A stretch of DNA of 64,000 bases from positions 2,161,785-2,225,784 of the forward strand of contig KV748186.1 of the NCBI GenBank assembly GCA_001692895.1, given 5' to 3'. The DNA is from Cenococcum geophilum 1.58. Taxonomy: Eukaryota > Ascomycota > Dothideomycetes > Gloniales > Gloniaceae. Shown piece after piece: positions 49,405-62,194 of this stretch. Under the pieces are notes generated by a model, which saw nothing but the letters and a program-made list of their open reading frames with translations, was not told where the DNA came from and did not search any database. A program made the position numbers and the translations under genes. Each line of letters starts with the position of its first letter. Within the stretch, counting starts at the first letter, position 1.

Positions 49405-52400
49405 GTTTATGGTATCTTTAATTTACGCCCTATCGCGATTACTAATTCCTTATACCCTAGCTAATTAACCTCCGCCCTAGAGTAATCGCAACCTACGCGC
49501 GCCTCTACTGAAACTAATACGTCCCCAACACAGTCCTAGAATAATCCTTAGTTTTTACCTAGCGCCTAGATAGGTAACACTAACGATGCCAAAATGGCCG
49601 AAACCTAAAACCCCCGCGACGTCTTTGTAGACCTCTTTATAAAGATATACCCCAATATTATATAGACAATCCGCCGCTCCCTACTATAACCTAAGACCTT
49701 TAAGCCTAGTAAAGCTTATCTTACCTTTATTAACTATACCAATAAGTTCCTTAATAACATTAAAGTAGGACTATAGTGTATATATAACACAAACACCGCC
49801 AATAAAAAAGCTAACGAAAACCTTAGTGCCCTTATTGCTTTTTAGATAGAAACTATTAACTCCTAAATAGAGACTATCACCGTTCTAAAACAATTAACCC
49901 CTATAATAATGGTAGTAACCTAGTAGAAAAAATGGAGATCTAAAGACCTACTAATATTCAGCGGAAAAGGTACCCTACTAGAACAATAAGCTAATTTTAA
50001 GACCTAGCATATTAAGATTAAGAGAGTCTTTAACCGGGACTAGGACTACTTTAATATAGTTTAGTCCCAAATTCTTTATATCTTAGATATGCTAGAGGAT
50101 AAGGCCTATAAGTTTATTAAGTAGGGCCTAAAGCTTATATACGAGAACCCAAATAATATATCTATATAAAAATAGCCTACTAAGGAAGATATACTTAAAG
50201 ACCTTACTGCCCACTATAAGGTCCTTAATATAACCTAAGTTATAAAGAATAAGCTTAACCATTTCCCCTAGGGCGAGCGTAATTACTAGTCCTAGAAGGG
50301 AGAGCTTAATAAGCTAATAGTCCGCGCTAAAAAGATAGACGAATAGAAGATAGACCTACTTTAAAAGTTTATCTCTCTAAAGATAGAAGAGCTGGTACTT
50401 AGACTTGCCTATGAAATTAATAACAGTAACTATATAGGTTGGAGTAAGTAGATGGATATATTTGCTAAAAACCTTACAAACTATATACACCAAGCCAACC
50501 TTAAGAAGAATACTAACCACCGCCTACCTACCTAAGCCCCCGCCCCTATATTAACCCCGACCCTAGTAGTAACTAAAGAACCTATAGACCTTAATAGAAT
50601 CTTAAATACAGAGCGTAAGCGCCACGTTAATAATAGACTATACCTTATCTATGGCCTGCCTAGCCACTAAAAGGATGCCTATAACCCCGCTAAGACAGTA
50701 AACCTAGTCCTAATACCACCCCGTTAAATAACGCGAACTAATAACCGCGGATATAGCGACTATAGAGTCTATTATAGACGCGGTAACCGCGGAGCCTATT
50801 ATAGCCGCAGCGGATAACCCCCCCCCCCTTTAACCCTATAGCTTAGTTACTTTAAACTATACCCTATATAGGAGCCCAACCCATTAATAACGCCTAGTAT
50901 TAGTAACTTCGCGCTAGCAAATACGAATATAGCTATATTATTAGCAAGGTATTGTCTTCCTATACCCTAACTAAAACTAAAACCAACACTACTAGTTAGA
51001 CGGACACTAGACTACCCCGCTAAGACAGCCCTATACCCTAATTGTTAAAAGGCAGATTTTTAGACTAAGTTGCGTTTAAGGGTCTAAACCATATAAGGAG
51101 AAAGATGAGAAGATTAGGTCTTTATTACTAGATTAATTAGTCCTTTCTATTAGTAAACTGCTACTTAATCTTAAATTAGCAAATAGTAATAAAAAATCAA
51201 TCCTTATTTAAACCTAACTCTCCTTATTATGTAACCTATACCCCTAAGTTTATATTAATATAGTAAGCCTAGTAGACTCTAGTAGTACTATAATAGCATT
51301 TGCTAACATAGAGTCTATTATAAGAAAGTATAACGTTACAACTAAGAAGCTACTAGCACCTAGGCCACTACGCCTCGCAGATAATATCCCAACTTTACTT
51401 ATTACGGACTACTTTACCGCCTAAATATTAATCGGCCTCTATACTAAAGCCATGCTCTTTTTTATTACTAAACTCTTACCCACTACCCTAATTATCCTAG
51501 GTATGCCCTAGCTTTAGAAGCATAAGCCCCGTCCTAGCTTTAGAAAACTTAAGATCCGCTTTAACTTAGACTACTATTCTAAATACTACCTCCTATAGGG
51601 GATAGCCGACGTTAGCAGGGACGCCCTATATAGATACTTAACACTACTAAGCCTAGTGCCTAGGACTATATATAAAGCCCTAATAGTAGAAGACGTTCCT
51701 AATAAAGGGGAGCCCGTATAGCTGTAAAGAAACGAGATAGTGGAAGACTGGACTACCCTAGCACTTAAGACTAAAATGACGGGCTAGCTAGCCCTGCCGA
51801 GACTAAGGAAGAAGGCCTACTTTGCGCCGCTATTATTAAGAATCTAACCCTAACTTAGGCACTATTTAAACCCTAACCGCCTAGCCTAATACCTAGAACT
51901 AAGCCATATGCTATATACGTATACTACAGCTTATGTTATAGCAAGAACTGGCTATAGAACTACTAAGACCCGGATAATAGAAACCGCACTACCGTAACGC
52001 CTAACCTTATACCTGTCTCCCGCGCGTACCGTATAGGGCCGCCGCCTTATTTCTACCCCCCTAGGCTAACTAAGCTGTGCCAGCCTAGCTATAGTACTAG
52101 AGAACTAGATACGCCCTAACCTAGATAATATTAAATGCACTTATACTATTAATTTTACCTAGTTCTATAAATAAAAAGACGTAAAGGTAATAAGGATCTA
52201 TATGGCGGAGCTAGTAAAACTAGTTAAATAAGATAAGCACCGATAGCTGCTTAAAGAGCTGCCTATAGGCCTAATAAAAGTACCAAACCTATTAGAAAGG
52301 TCTTTCCGCTAACTGGTAAAAGGCGACTATATAATAAAGGAAGCCCATAAAGTGCTCCCCCCCTATTTCTATAACTTCCTTAAAATAAATTTAAAAACTA

Positions 52401-55400
52401 AACCCGAGCTTTTATATTAGAAGATAGTTAACACTAATGTTAAAATTTTTCTAAAAGGTAAACCGGGATTAACCCGCGAAGACATTTTATAACGCCTACT
52501 AAAGGAGTTTAGTAAATATATTAAGTACTTCCTCCCTAAGAATATAGATAAGCTGGCCCCTTACTGACTATAGGACTATAAAATTAAGATTACCTCCGGA
52601 AACTAGGCCCCGTACTATAAAAATAGACCACTCTTACCTACTAAACTTAGGTGTATAAAGAAGTGGATTAATAAGATACTAGATAAGGGTTTTATCCGTA
52701 AATTAACCTTACTAGCTACCGTACCACTCCTCTTTGCTATTAAGCCTAGCGGCGGTATATAAATCTACTACGACTACCGAGGCCTAAATATAGTTACTAT
52801 TAAGAATTAATACCTACTGCTACTAATCCGCGAGACACTTAACGCACTCTATAGTGCTAAGTACTTTACTAAACTTAATATAATTGCTGCGTTTAACTAG
52901 ATCCGGATTACGGAGGGCTATAAGTAACTTATAGTATTTATTACCTAGTTCGGACTCTATAAAATACTAGTTATACTATTTAGCCTCTATAACGCACCCA
53001 CTATATTTTAAAACTATATTAACTATATTCTACACAACGCCCTTAATAACTACTATACTGCCTACCTTAATAACGTCCTTATCTTTTTTAAAATACGCGC
53101 TAAGTATACTAAGTATATAAATAAAGTCATCTAAAGACTCGGCAATGCTGGACTTTAGATTAATATTAATAAGTTTAAGTTCTACTCTACTAAAATAAAA
53201 TACCTTAGCTTAATTATCTTAACTAATAGCATAACTATAAACCCTAAGAAGGTACAGGCCTTATAGGAATAGAAGGACCCAATATTAATTAAAGAACTAT
53301 AACAATTTCTTAGCTTCGCGAACTTCTACTAACAATTTATTTAAGGCTACTCTGCTATTACTATACCTATAATAAAACTTTTAAAGAAGGATATTAGATA
53401 GCTATAGGGACTAGAACAAGCTAAATTATTTAAGGCCCTTAAGGGAGCCTTTACTTTAGCACCAGTACTAGCATACTATAACTATATAAAGAAAACAGTA
53501 GTAGAGATAGACGTATTAAATTAGGCTTCCGGCGGAGTCCTTTCCTAGTATAATAATAACGGAAAATTAAAACTGGTCGCATTCTTCTCCGCAAAGCACT
53601 TTACGCTAGAGTATAACTATAAGATCTATAATAAAGAACTCTTAGCTATTGTTAAGGCTTTAGAGGAATAGCGTCCTAAGTTATAAAGGACTAAGGAGCT
53701 ATTTAAAATTATTACTGACTATAAGAACCTATAGATGTTTATAACTACTAAGTAGCTAAACTAGCGCTAAGTCTAGTAGGTAGAGTTCCTTTTATAGTTT
53801 AACTTTATAATTATATATAGACCTAATAGCAAAGCCACGCTCCCTAACGCCCTAAGCTAGCTATTAGGAATAAGGCCTAAGGACGCCAATAACAAACGCC
53901 TCCGCTACTAAGCCTAAGTTGTTATACTACCCCAGAAAGTTAACCCTATAATCTTAGAAAAATTACTATATAAGTCCCGTAACTCTAATAATATAGAGTT
54001 TATAGCCGCTTTAGACCCTAAAATAGCCGAAAAGTCACTAGATAAGTTAATTTGGCTAGGATACTAGGAGAACAAACTCGCAAGAGATATAGTGGCAGCC
54101 CTATGTAATTAAAAAGCTTACCGTTAGCTAAAGAAGATTAGGAAACCACTCCGTTATAATAAGTTAGAATATAGTATTATTAACGGACAGATCTACTTCC
54201 GCTAATATCTCTTTATCCCTAATACCCTAGACCTCCGCCTAGAAGTTACCTATTACTCTTATAGCAGCGGCCCCGCTAGTTACCCTAGCTAGGTTAAGAC
54301 TTTTAACCTCTTAAACCGAATATACTAGTAGCTAGGAATCTCCTAGTTTACGGCTACCTTTATTAAAGACTATACCCTATACTTTCGCACTAAGACCCCC
54401 TATTCTGCCCCGCCCGGTTTTTTAAAGCTACTAGAATTACCTACCCGCCCATAAACTAATATCTTAATTAACTATATTATAACGCTGCCAGTATACTAAC
54501 GCTATAGTAAGGTATACGAATATATCCTTATTATTATAGACCGCCTAACTAAAATGCGATACCTTGTCCTAGTAATAGGACTCTTAATAGAGGAGCTAGT
54601 TAATGGCTTTGTTAACAACGTATATAAGCTCTACGGTACACTAAGCACGATTATCTCCAATTATAGCATATAATTTATTAGCGACTTCTAGTAATAACTA
54701 AGTAAACACCTTAAGACAACCTTGCGACTAAGCTTAGCCTAGCACCTAGAAACAGACGGCTAAACCGAAATTATTAACGCTGCTGTAAATAAATACCTTT
54801 ATACTTTTATTAGCTTTATATAGGACAACTAGGTTAACTACCTGCCGGTTACTAAGTTTATTATAAATAACCAAGTTAACGAGAATATAGGTATCTCCCC
54901 GTTTTTTGCAAACTATAGCTTTAACCCTCGCCTTAGAATCGAGCCTACTGGCCCCTACTTACTAACACTATTAGTATAAGCAAAGAAGGAGTTCTTCCGC
55001 GTAGACTCTATGGCCAACTACTTTAAGCGGATATTAATATAGCTTAAGGCCCTAGCCTAGATTTTATAGTAACGCTATAAAGATAATACTAATACCCGTA
55101 GGGACGAGAGCGTGTTATTCTATAAAGGCGATATAGTTACAGTTAGCCCAGAAAATATAAAGATAAATAGACTTAAGAAGAAATGGGATAATAAATAGGA
55201 TGGCCTATACCCTGTACTCGTAGTATACTAAGGGGCAGTTATAGTAGACCTCCTAAACTACATCTAAGTAAATAAATCCTTTTATACATCTAAGGTCCGC
55301 CTTTAGGCTACTAAAGAGATCCCTAGCTAAGCAAATATTAATACTATAAAGCGTTGTAATATATAAGGATAAGTAGTAGAGAGAGATAATAATGGCAATA

Positions 55401-55668
55401 TAGAAGACAAATGGGAGTTTAAGAAAATCTTTAATATATACAACGAAGACCCCTAGGGCCTAACTTATAAGATTAAATGGAAATATTACAAGGATACAAC
55501 CTGGCAGCTAGAGGAAAACCTAAAGGGTTATAAATAAGCTATACAGCGCTTTTATAAGCAACACCCTAAGAAGCTAGGACCCCTAGACTGGGTATAAGAT
55601 AAGGAAAAGTTATACTAAGGTCACGGTCGACCACCGTATTAAAATTTGTAGTAGTTAAGATATTATAG

Positions 55669-55701
55669 AACTTTAACTAGCGGTTAAAGTTATCTAATTA
55701 G
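55669..55701. other. Palindrome in the 3' non-coding part of C, conserved in D
   Basis: AACTTTAAC (55669-55677), five bases, then GTTAAAGTT (55683-55691): a perfect 9-bp stem. It is followed by ATCTAATTAG. The same arrangement is found in D when 21660-21665 is read into 44771-44798. The role is unknown; an RNA hairpin in the 3' end is one option. Confidence 0.8.
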
Positions 55702-55947
55702 CTAAATTCTTGCCAAGAAACGCCATGCGGATTAATTTGGGTGGTAGTATGGAGTTCTGCTAACCTTACTTACTAAACTAACTAATTAGGATTTTTTATA
55801 CCCGGTATAAAAAATTGCTATTAGCTTAGTTAAGGGCGGTAAGCGGAACTAATATCTTTATGGTAAAAAATAGGCAACCTCGTACACTGCCTATTTTTAA
55901 GTTATTTATTTAGTTTAAGGACCAAACCATCTAGGGGAGAGGAGTAC

Positions 55948-56134
55948 TATTACGGCACTGACCTAACGTATACTGTTTCATACTGTCTTATACTGTTTCC
56001 TACTATTAGCTAGCCCACCACTAGCGACTTAGCGGCCGGCCCTACTATTTATATACAATACCCCCTTTCCACCTTCTTCCCCTCTTTATACCACAACGTA
56101 GTTATTTAGTCTACTTCATTGCAGCACTGTGATA
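55948..56134 (+). repeat. 3' LTR of Gypsy C
   Basis: 187 bp matching 49218-49404 at the same length with scattered, mostly C/T differences; followed by the GGTAA target duplication. Confidence 0.92.
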
Positions 56135-56139
56135 GGTAA

Positions 56140-56633
56140 AAGGTAACCACTAAAGGCATATAGGTAGTATAGGTAAATATATACTAACTTTAAACTTAAT
56201 AGATTATAAGTTTAAATCCTACTAACGTTGTTTTTTATTAAGAATTAGAAAATATAATTGTCTAGTATACTTCTTATCCTACCGTATAATAGATTCTCTG
56301 GCAATATTACTATACTATAAGTAAACTCTCCTCTTTATATAATATACTTATATAACTAACTACTCTTAGAATAAGTAAAAGAGGGTAAAAGCTTTACTAA
56401 CGATTAATATAGAGGCTTAGGTTAGGGATATATTAAAGAGGTAGGTGTAGATAGGAAGGCCCTTATATATAAATACAATTCTAATTTAAAGCCGTAGGTC
56501 TCTAAATACAACTATAAGTAACCTATATTACTTGTATAAGGTAGAAAGCTAATTAATACTAGCCTTATAAAGCTTATATAGCAACTCTACGTTGTTTAGT
56601 AGGCCCTTACCCCTTTATTAAATGTTAGAGTCT
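56140..56633. other. Gene-free flank between Gypsy C and Gypsy B2
   Basis: About 490 bp, AT-rich, RIP-like, no coding potential. AACCACTA near 56145-56154 (minus strand TAGTGGTTACC) fits a hAT 3' terminus and would close the hAT fossil, but no left partner was found. A stretch near 56185-56250 ends in a run of T after a B-box-like AGTTTAAATCC; I could not fold a tRNA. Confidence 0.4.
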
Positions 56634-57053
56634 TATAATAAAGCCTTATAGTAGGAACTATAGTAGACTTATTAATAGGCTGGGTATATAGGTAGATAAG
56701 AAGTAAACAACGTAAATATAACTAGTGGAGTAGTTACCTAATAGATTAACTCTAATTATATTCTAAGATTTACTATAAAGAGAAGAACTATCTAGGTAGG
56801 GACTGTGATCCTTTAAATATATAACCGTACTCCTAAGAAATCCTCCTTATACGTAAGGTACGTCTTATATATAAGGTATATAAGTTCCCCCTATTCCTCT
56901 TATTTAATATATAGCACGTTATATAACCTTAGTTACTATTCCTTATTATATAGTTTTACTACTTCCATTCTAAACTATATCTTAATTAACTAACTAGCTG
57001 CTTCTAACTCCTCTTCTAGTAGTTGTAATATTATACTTAAAGTGTTTATAATA
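56634..57053 (-). repeat. 3' LTR of Gypsy B2
   Basis: 420 bp, family B type (RIP form of TGTAACAAAGCC at the start), same length as the two LTRs of B. Confidence 0.9.
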
Positions 57054-60000
57054 CTATCTCCCTCCTTTCTATCTTCGTCCTTAAAGACTCTTAATATCTT
57101 TAAGTTGTTTACTAGAGGTGTAATATCTATTTAATTAGTCTAGTTAATATTATTACTTATTATACCTAAAACTTCTTCTTCTTTATACGCCTAATGTTAT
57201 GCTCACACTATTACTGCAATATTATTACTTAGTAAAATTATGCCATCTCTATATTCTTATTACTTAAAAAAGGGGTTAGTCTATATTATATTAGCGAGTC
57301 TATCTTTACAATAACTGTCCTCTTACTTAAAGTATACTAAAGTAAATATTTATTTATCCTGTAACGTTTACTTTACTTTTAATACTAAGTATACGCGTTT
57401 TATTATTCTTAATAGTTGTCTAGTTCCCTAGTTAATTTATCTTAGGGTTTTATATTTAATCTACTACTACTTATCTTAATAGTAAGTTATTTTAAGCCCT
57501 TACTAAGTTAAAATGTTCTTATAATGCGGAATAAAAGGCCCTAAATGCTTATATCGCGGCGTCTACTTAATTACTCCATCTTAAGAAGGTTCGTAAGAAG
57601 GTTTATTTTAAGGAGTAGAAACTTATAGAATAAGGTTTATAGAAACTTAGTAATAAAAAAATAGATTCTCTTTTAGCTAAAAAGGAAATAGATCTAAGTA
57701 GTTTAGCAACTACTCTTTTTAGGTCCCCCTTAGGTAACTTATTTTTTAATAATTCTCTTTTATTAATGCTACCTAACCTAATCTTTTCTAATACTCCTAT
57801 ACCTTTTTTATAGCGTTTTTCAGATTCTCTAATAGTTCCTAGGTAGTCTTATTATAGCCTATCCACTTAACCTTATACTATATTTTATTATTAATATTCT
57901 TATAACTAATAATCTTTAAAACTTACTATTTATCTTCCTCTTATCCTCTATACATGTCTACTTTATAGGCTAATAGCTTAATATTCCTGTATACTGGCTC
58001 TAGCATTATAATATACTATATAGAGTAGATTTTTATCTTAGCTAGTAGGTTTAACTTAAATATAACCAGTAAAATCCTTTATATAATTTTAAAAGGTCCT
58101 AGTCTAATATAGTCTAACTTCTTACTTAGTTTAACTCTTAAAATTTTTATATAGTAGCTATACTTTATCCCCCTCCTTAAGATCTAGTCCCTTAGATCTC
58201 TTAGTATTATAATACCGTTTTATTCTTTCTTATATCTTTTTTGCTAATTCCATAAGGTCTATATAAAGATTTATTAGTATCTTTATCCTTTCTTTAGCTA
58301 TACTACTCGTTTTCTTTACTTATTATAGTAATAATAATATTCTTAGCTTATATCCGTAATTTGCCTTAAATAGTAATATATCTATTTCTTCTTAAGGTGT
58401 TATATTATATATAAACTATATAACTAGTAATAACAATACCTAATTATTCTATGCGTAATTAATATAATATTTTAGATACTGTTCTAGCGTTTAATTTAAT
58501 CTTTCTATTTAACCGTCCGTCTGTAGATAATATATAGTAAAGGTTACCGCTCTAACTCCTTACTCTGCTAGGAATACTTCCTAAAATACTACTATAAATT
58601 TTAGATCTCTATCTAATGTAATCTTATTTAGTGCTCTATATCTTATAAACACTTCTTTAATATAGATTTTAGCAATATCCTCCGCTAAGATTTCTTCTAT
58701 GCATACTATAAAGTAGCCCTATTTAGTTAACTTATCCACTATTACTAAGATTATATCGTGCTCTTGTCCGGTAATAGGATCTCTTAATTTCAGTAACTTA
58801 ATAATAAAGTCCTATAATATAACCTCCTATAGTCTCTCTGGTATTTTAATAGGTTATAGCCCTCTATATAGCCTATATCTTATTAGTTTATTCCTTTAGC
58901 AATCTAAATACTCCTTTATTATTTTTCTTGCGATATTCTAAATCCTATTAATAATATATTCTTCCTAAAGTCTTAACACTAAGCCTATTACTCCATTATG
59001 CCCTTAAGTTATTCCCTTATAGAAATCTTCCATAAAATACTCTGCTATGTTTTTTAGGATATACTTCGCTTCTTAATTTTTATATATATCTATTTATAGG
59101 TCTTCTAGCTATGCTTTTAAAATCCTTTATATCTAAAAGCTCTTAGGTATCTTATAGACTCTTTTTAGTTTATTATCTTTTTAAGTTATTACTAGTTTAG
59201 GGTAATTATATCTAATCTATCTATCCTTATCTCTGTATAGTATTACTTTTAATAGCTTCTCGTCATTTTATAGTTTAGCTTTTCTACTAAATACGTCTAC
59301 TCTTATATTCTTACTCCCTTTAGTGTACTAAATTTTAAAATAGTATTTTATAAGTATCTCTACCTATCTAACTTACCTTTAATTAAGTTCTTTTGTTATT
59401 AGGAATCCTATTAGGTTCTTATAATCTATCTTAACTATAAATAGTTTCTCCGCGCCTTATAAGAATGCTCTCTATTCCTTAAGTACTATAACTATCCTTA
59501 ATAACTCCTTATTATAGACATTATAGTTTAACTTTAGTAGTGTTATCTTTTTACTATAATATAATACTGGATACTATATGTCCTTATACTTCTATAGTAA
59601 ACATACTCCTAGTATATAGTTTAATATATCTATTTTTATAACCGTGTTTAATCCTAGTTAGTAAATTTTAAGGATTAGCTCCTAGGTAAATAGTTCTTTA
59701 AATTCCTTAAATAACTTCCTTTATTCGTCTCCCTATGCCTATAGTTTCTCTTTCTTTATAAGCCTAGTAAACGGTTTAATATTCTTTAACTATTATACTA
59801 TAAACCTTTTATAGTAGTTGCAAAACCCTAAAAATAACCTTAACTGTGTTATATTCTCTATTTCTTACTAACTTACTATAGCTTTAATCTTCTTTAGGTC
59901 TATACTAATATAACCTAGTTTAATAATAAATTTAATAAAGTTGGTCTTTCTTATAAAGAACTCGTACTTTTTAATTATTACTAGCATCTGTTCTTTTTAT

Positions 60001-61768
60001 AGTCTCCTTAAAACCTATTTAATGTATTCCCTATACTTTTCCTTAGTTATTAAGTAGATAATAATATCATTAAGGTATACTATAATAATACGCTATTAAT
60101 CCTTTTCTAAAATGTTATAGGTATATTTGTTAATCTAAATTATATAACTAATAGTTTATATAATTCTTCTCTTAACCTAAAGGCTGCCTTCTATTTATTA
60201 CCTTCCTTAATTTTAATCTAATAGTATACCTATCTTAGATCTATCTTTATAAAGATTTACGCATTACCTATCTAATCCTAAATGTTACTAATTAAGGGTA
60301 AAGGATACCTATCCTTTTGGGTAATACTATTTAACTATTTATAGTTAATATATAGCCTAAGTTTCCCGTTCTTCTTTAGTACGAACAATACTAGAAAACC
60401 TACTAATAACTATAATGGTCTAATATATCCCTTTTATAGGGTTTCTTAGATAAACTCCTTAAGTGCTTTTAACTCCTCTTAAGTAAGCTTATAGGTTAGA
60501 AAGAACCTTAAACTTATTCCTAGTTCTAACTCTATCTTATAGTCCTATACTATATAATCTACTAGCTTTTTACTTTTTAGGCTCTATAGTTTCTTACTAT
60601 ATTTACGGTATCTCTTTAATATATAACTTAAGTCTCGCTTAATCTCTTTATATATTACTTTAACTTAATATTATATTAACTTAGTTTACTATTATATCTT
60701 ATATTATTAAGTATCCTTAATATTAACCTAACCGGTAATCTAATTAATCCTTAAATTATATTCCTATAACTAAGGCATTTTTAGTACTACCTTATCCCGT
60801 CCTAATAGTAGGATATTAAAAGATATCTTAGTTTATCTTTCTTTAATAGTTATTTAAATAGGTCCTATTTTAAGATTAATAATCCCTCCTCTATAGGCTA
60901 TTAGATCTCCTAAAATTATAACTAATAGATAAGATTGCTTCTTCTATCTATAAGGTAATCCTATTTTTTTAACTACTATTAGTAAGATATAGTTCCGCGT
61001 TACTCTACTATCTATTAATACTTTAAACTATTAATCTTACTAGTTAACTTTTAGATTTAAGTATTATTCTTAAATTCCTTTAAGGGTCTAAGGCTTTACT
61101 ACTAGCTCCCTCTAGTTTTATAGGCCTCTACTTTTCCTAACTATTAGCTACTTAATTCTTATATACTTAGCTTACTCTTTAGCTAATGCTTAGTTCGCTT
61201 TTTATCCTTAATATACTATAGATATATATTTTCTAGGCATTTCTACTACTATTGTCCGTCTAAGTATTCTTCTATAAGGAATCTTTTTAGTTAAAGTATT
61301 AAGTCTCCTAACTCCTAAACTTTTATTAGATGCTATCTGTATATATATTTAGTATTTTTATACTATTGCTTATTTAGCACCTAATATATCCTTATAGGGT
61401 ATTTCCAATTCTTTTCTTTTGGATTTTTATACATTTTATATATATTATCTATATATATAATCCATAATAGCGTATAATATACTAGGTGCTTTAGGTTAAC
61501 TCTTAACTCGTCTTTATTTTTAAGTTTAAACCTTTATTACATTAATTTAAACATTATAACTTTATTTGTAGGTACTAAAATACGCCTCTTGCTTCTCTAG
61601 TCCTCTAATTATTCCTTTAGATCTTTTAACGTTATAATTAAGGCTCCTTTAATATAAGTTATAGCCTTCTTTATAATTGGGTGGTCTTAGATAACTTATT
61701 TATCTAACTATATATAAAAATCTTCCTACTTATTATTATATCGTTGCCTATACTACTTTTAGTACAGC
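56634..61768 (-). mobile_element. Ty3/Gypsy fossil B2 (family B), interrupted by A5
   Basis: Minus-strand Gypsy fossil: 3' LTR 56634-57053, then leftmost polypurine tract (complement of CTATCTCCCTCC), integrase about 58150-58800, RNase H about 59250-59640, RT about 59880-60500, protease about 60720-61010, then the gag-protease linker, where A5 is inserted at 61769. The rest, with the 5' LTR, should lie right of the window. Broken, with dozens of RIP-type breaks. The five bases left of the LTR (56629-56633, AGTCT) are the expected target duplication. Confidence 0.9.
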
Positions 61769-62194
61769 TGTAACGGAACCTTGTAGCAGGAACTACAATG
61801 GGCTCGTTAATAGGCTAGGTGTATAGGAAATGCAAAGACAATAGTTAACAATATAATAACAACTAGTGGAGTAGTTGCCTAACAGATTAACTCTAATTAT
61901 ATTCTGAGAATTACTATAAGGAAGGAACTATCTAGGTAGGGACTAAGGGTCCTTAAATACACAACCGTACTCCTATAAAATCCTTCTTATACGTAATATA
62001 TGTATACTTTATCTACTCTGTTACGGATTATATAGATCCTATAGATTATATAGATTACCCCATATAACCTTAGTTACTATTCCTCGTTATATAGCTCTAC
62101 CGGCTCTATTCTAGACCGTGCTTAAATTAACTAACTAGCTTTTTCTAACTCTTCTCTAAGTAGTCGTAATATTATACTTAAAGCGTCCATAACA
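61769..62194 (-). repeat. 3' LTR of Gypsy A5
   Basis: 426 bp from TGTAACGGAACC to GCGTCCATAACA, family A, A3-like subtype. Confidence 0.92.

Larger units (their letters stand above)
49218..56134 (+). mobile_element. Chromodomain Ty3/Gypsy fossil C, both LTRs and target duplication present
   Basis: 6.9-kb plus-strand element. LTRs 49218-49404 and 55948-56134; target duplication GGTAA (49213-49217 and 56135-56139). Gag about 49594-50950 with a degenerate zinc-knuckle region near 50620-50680; protease about 51240-51500; reverse transcriptase about 52560-53240; RNase H about 53460-53900; integrase about 54230-55000; chromodomain about 55390-55560 (family pattern Y.IKW..Y.D.TW..EENL). A purine tract (AGGGGAGAGGAG) precedes the 3' LTR. 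Complete in outline but broken, with dozens of RIP-type breaks. It is distinct from D in LTR and sequence, yet shares a 3' palindrome with it. Inserted beside the hAT fossil, so younger than it. Confidence 0.93.

Noticed and set aside
56185-56250. tRNA-like stretch with a B-box-like AGTTTAAATCC and a T run
   Set aside because: No acceptor stem or regular T-arm could be paired; too weak to call a tRNA or SINE.
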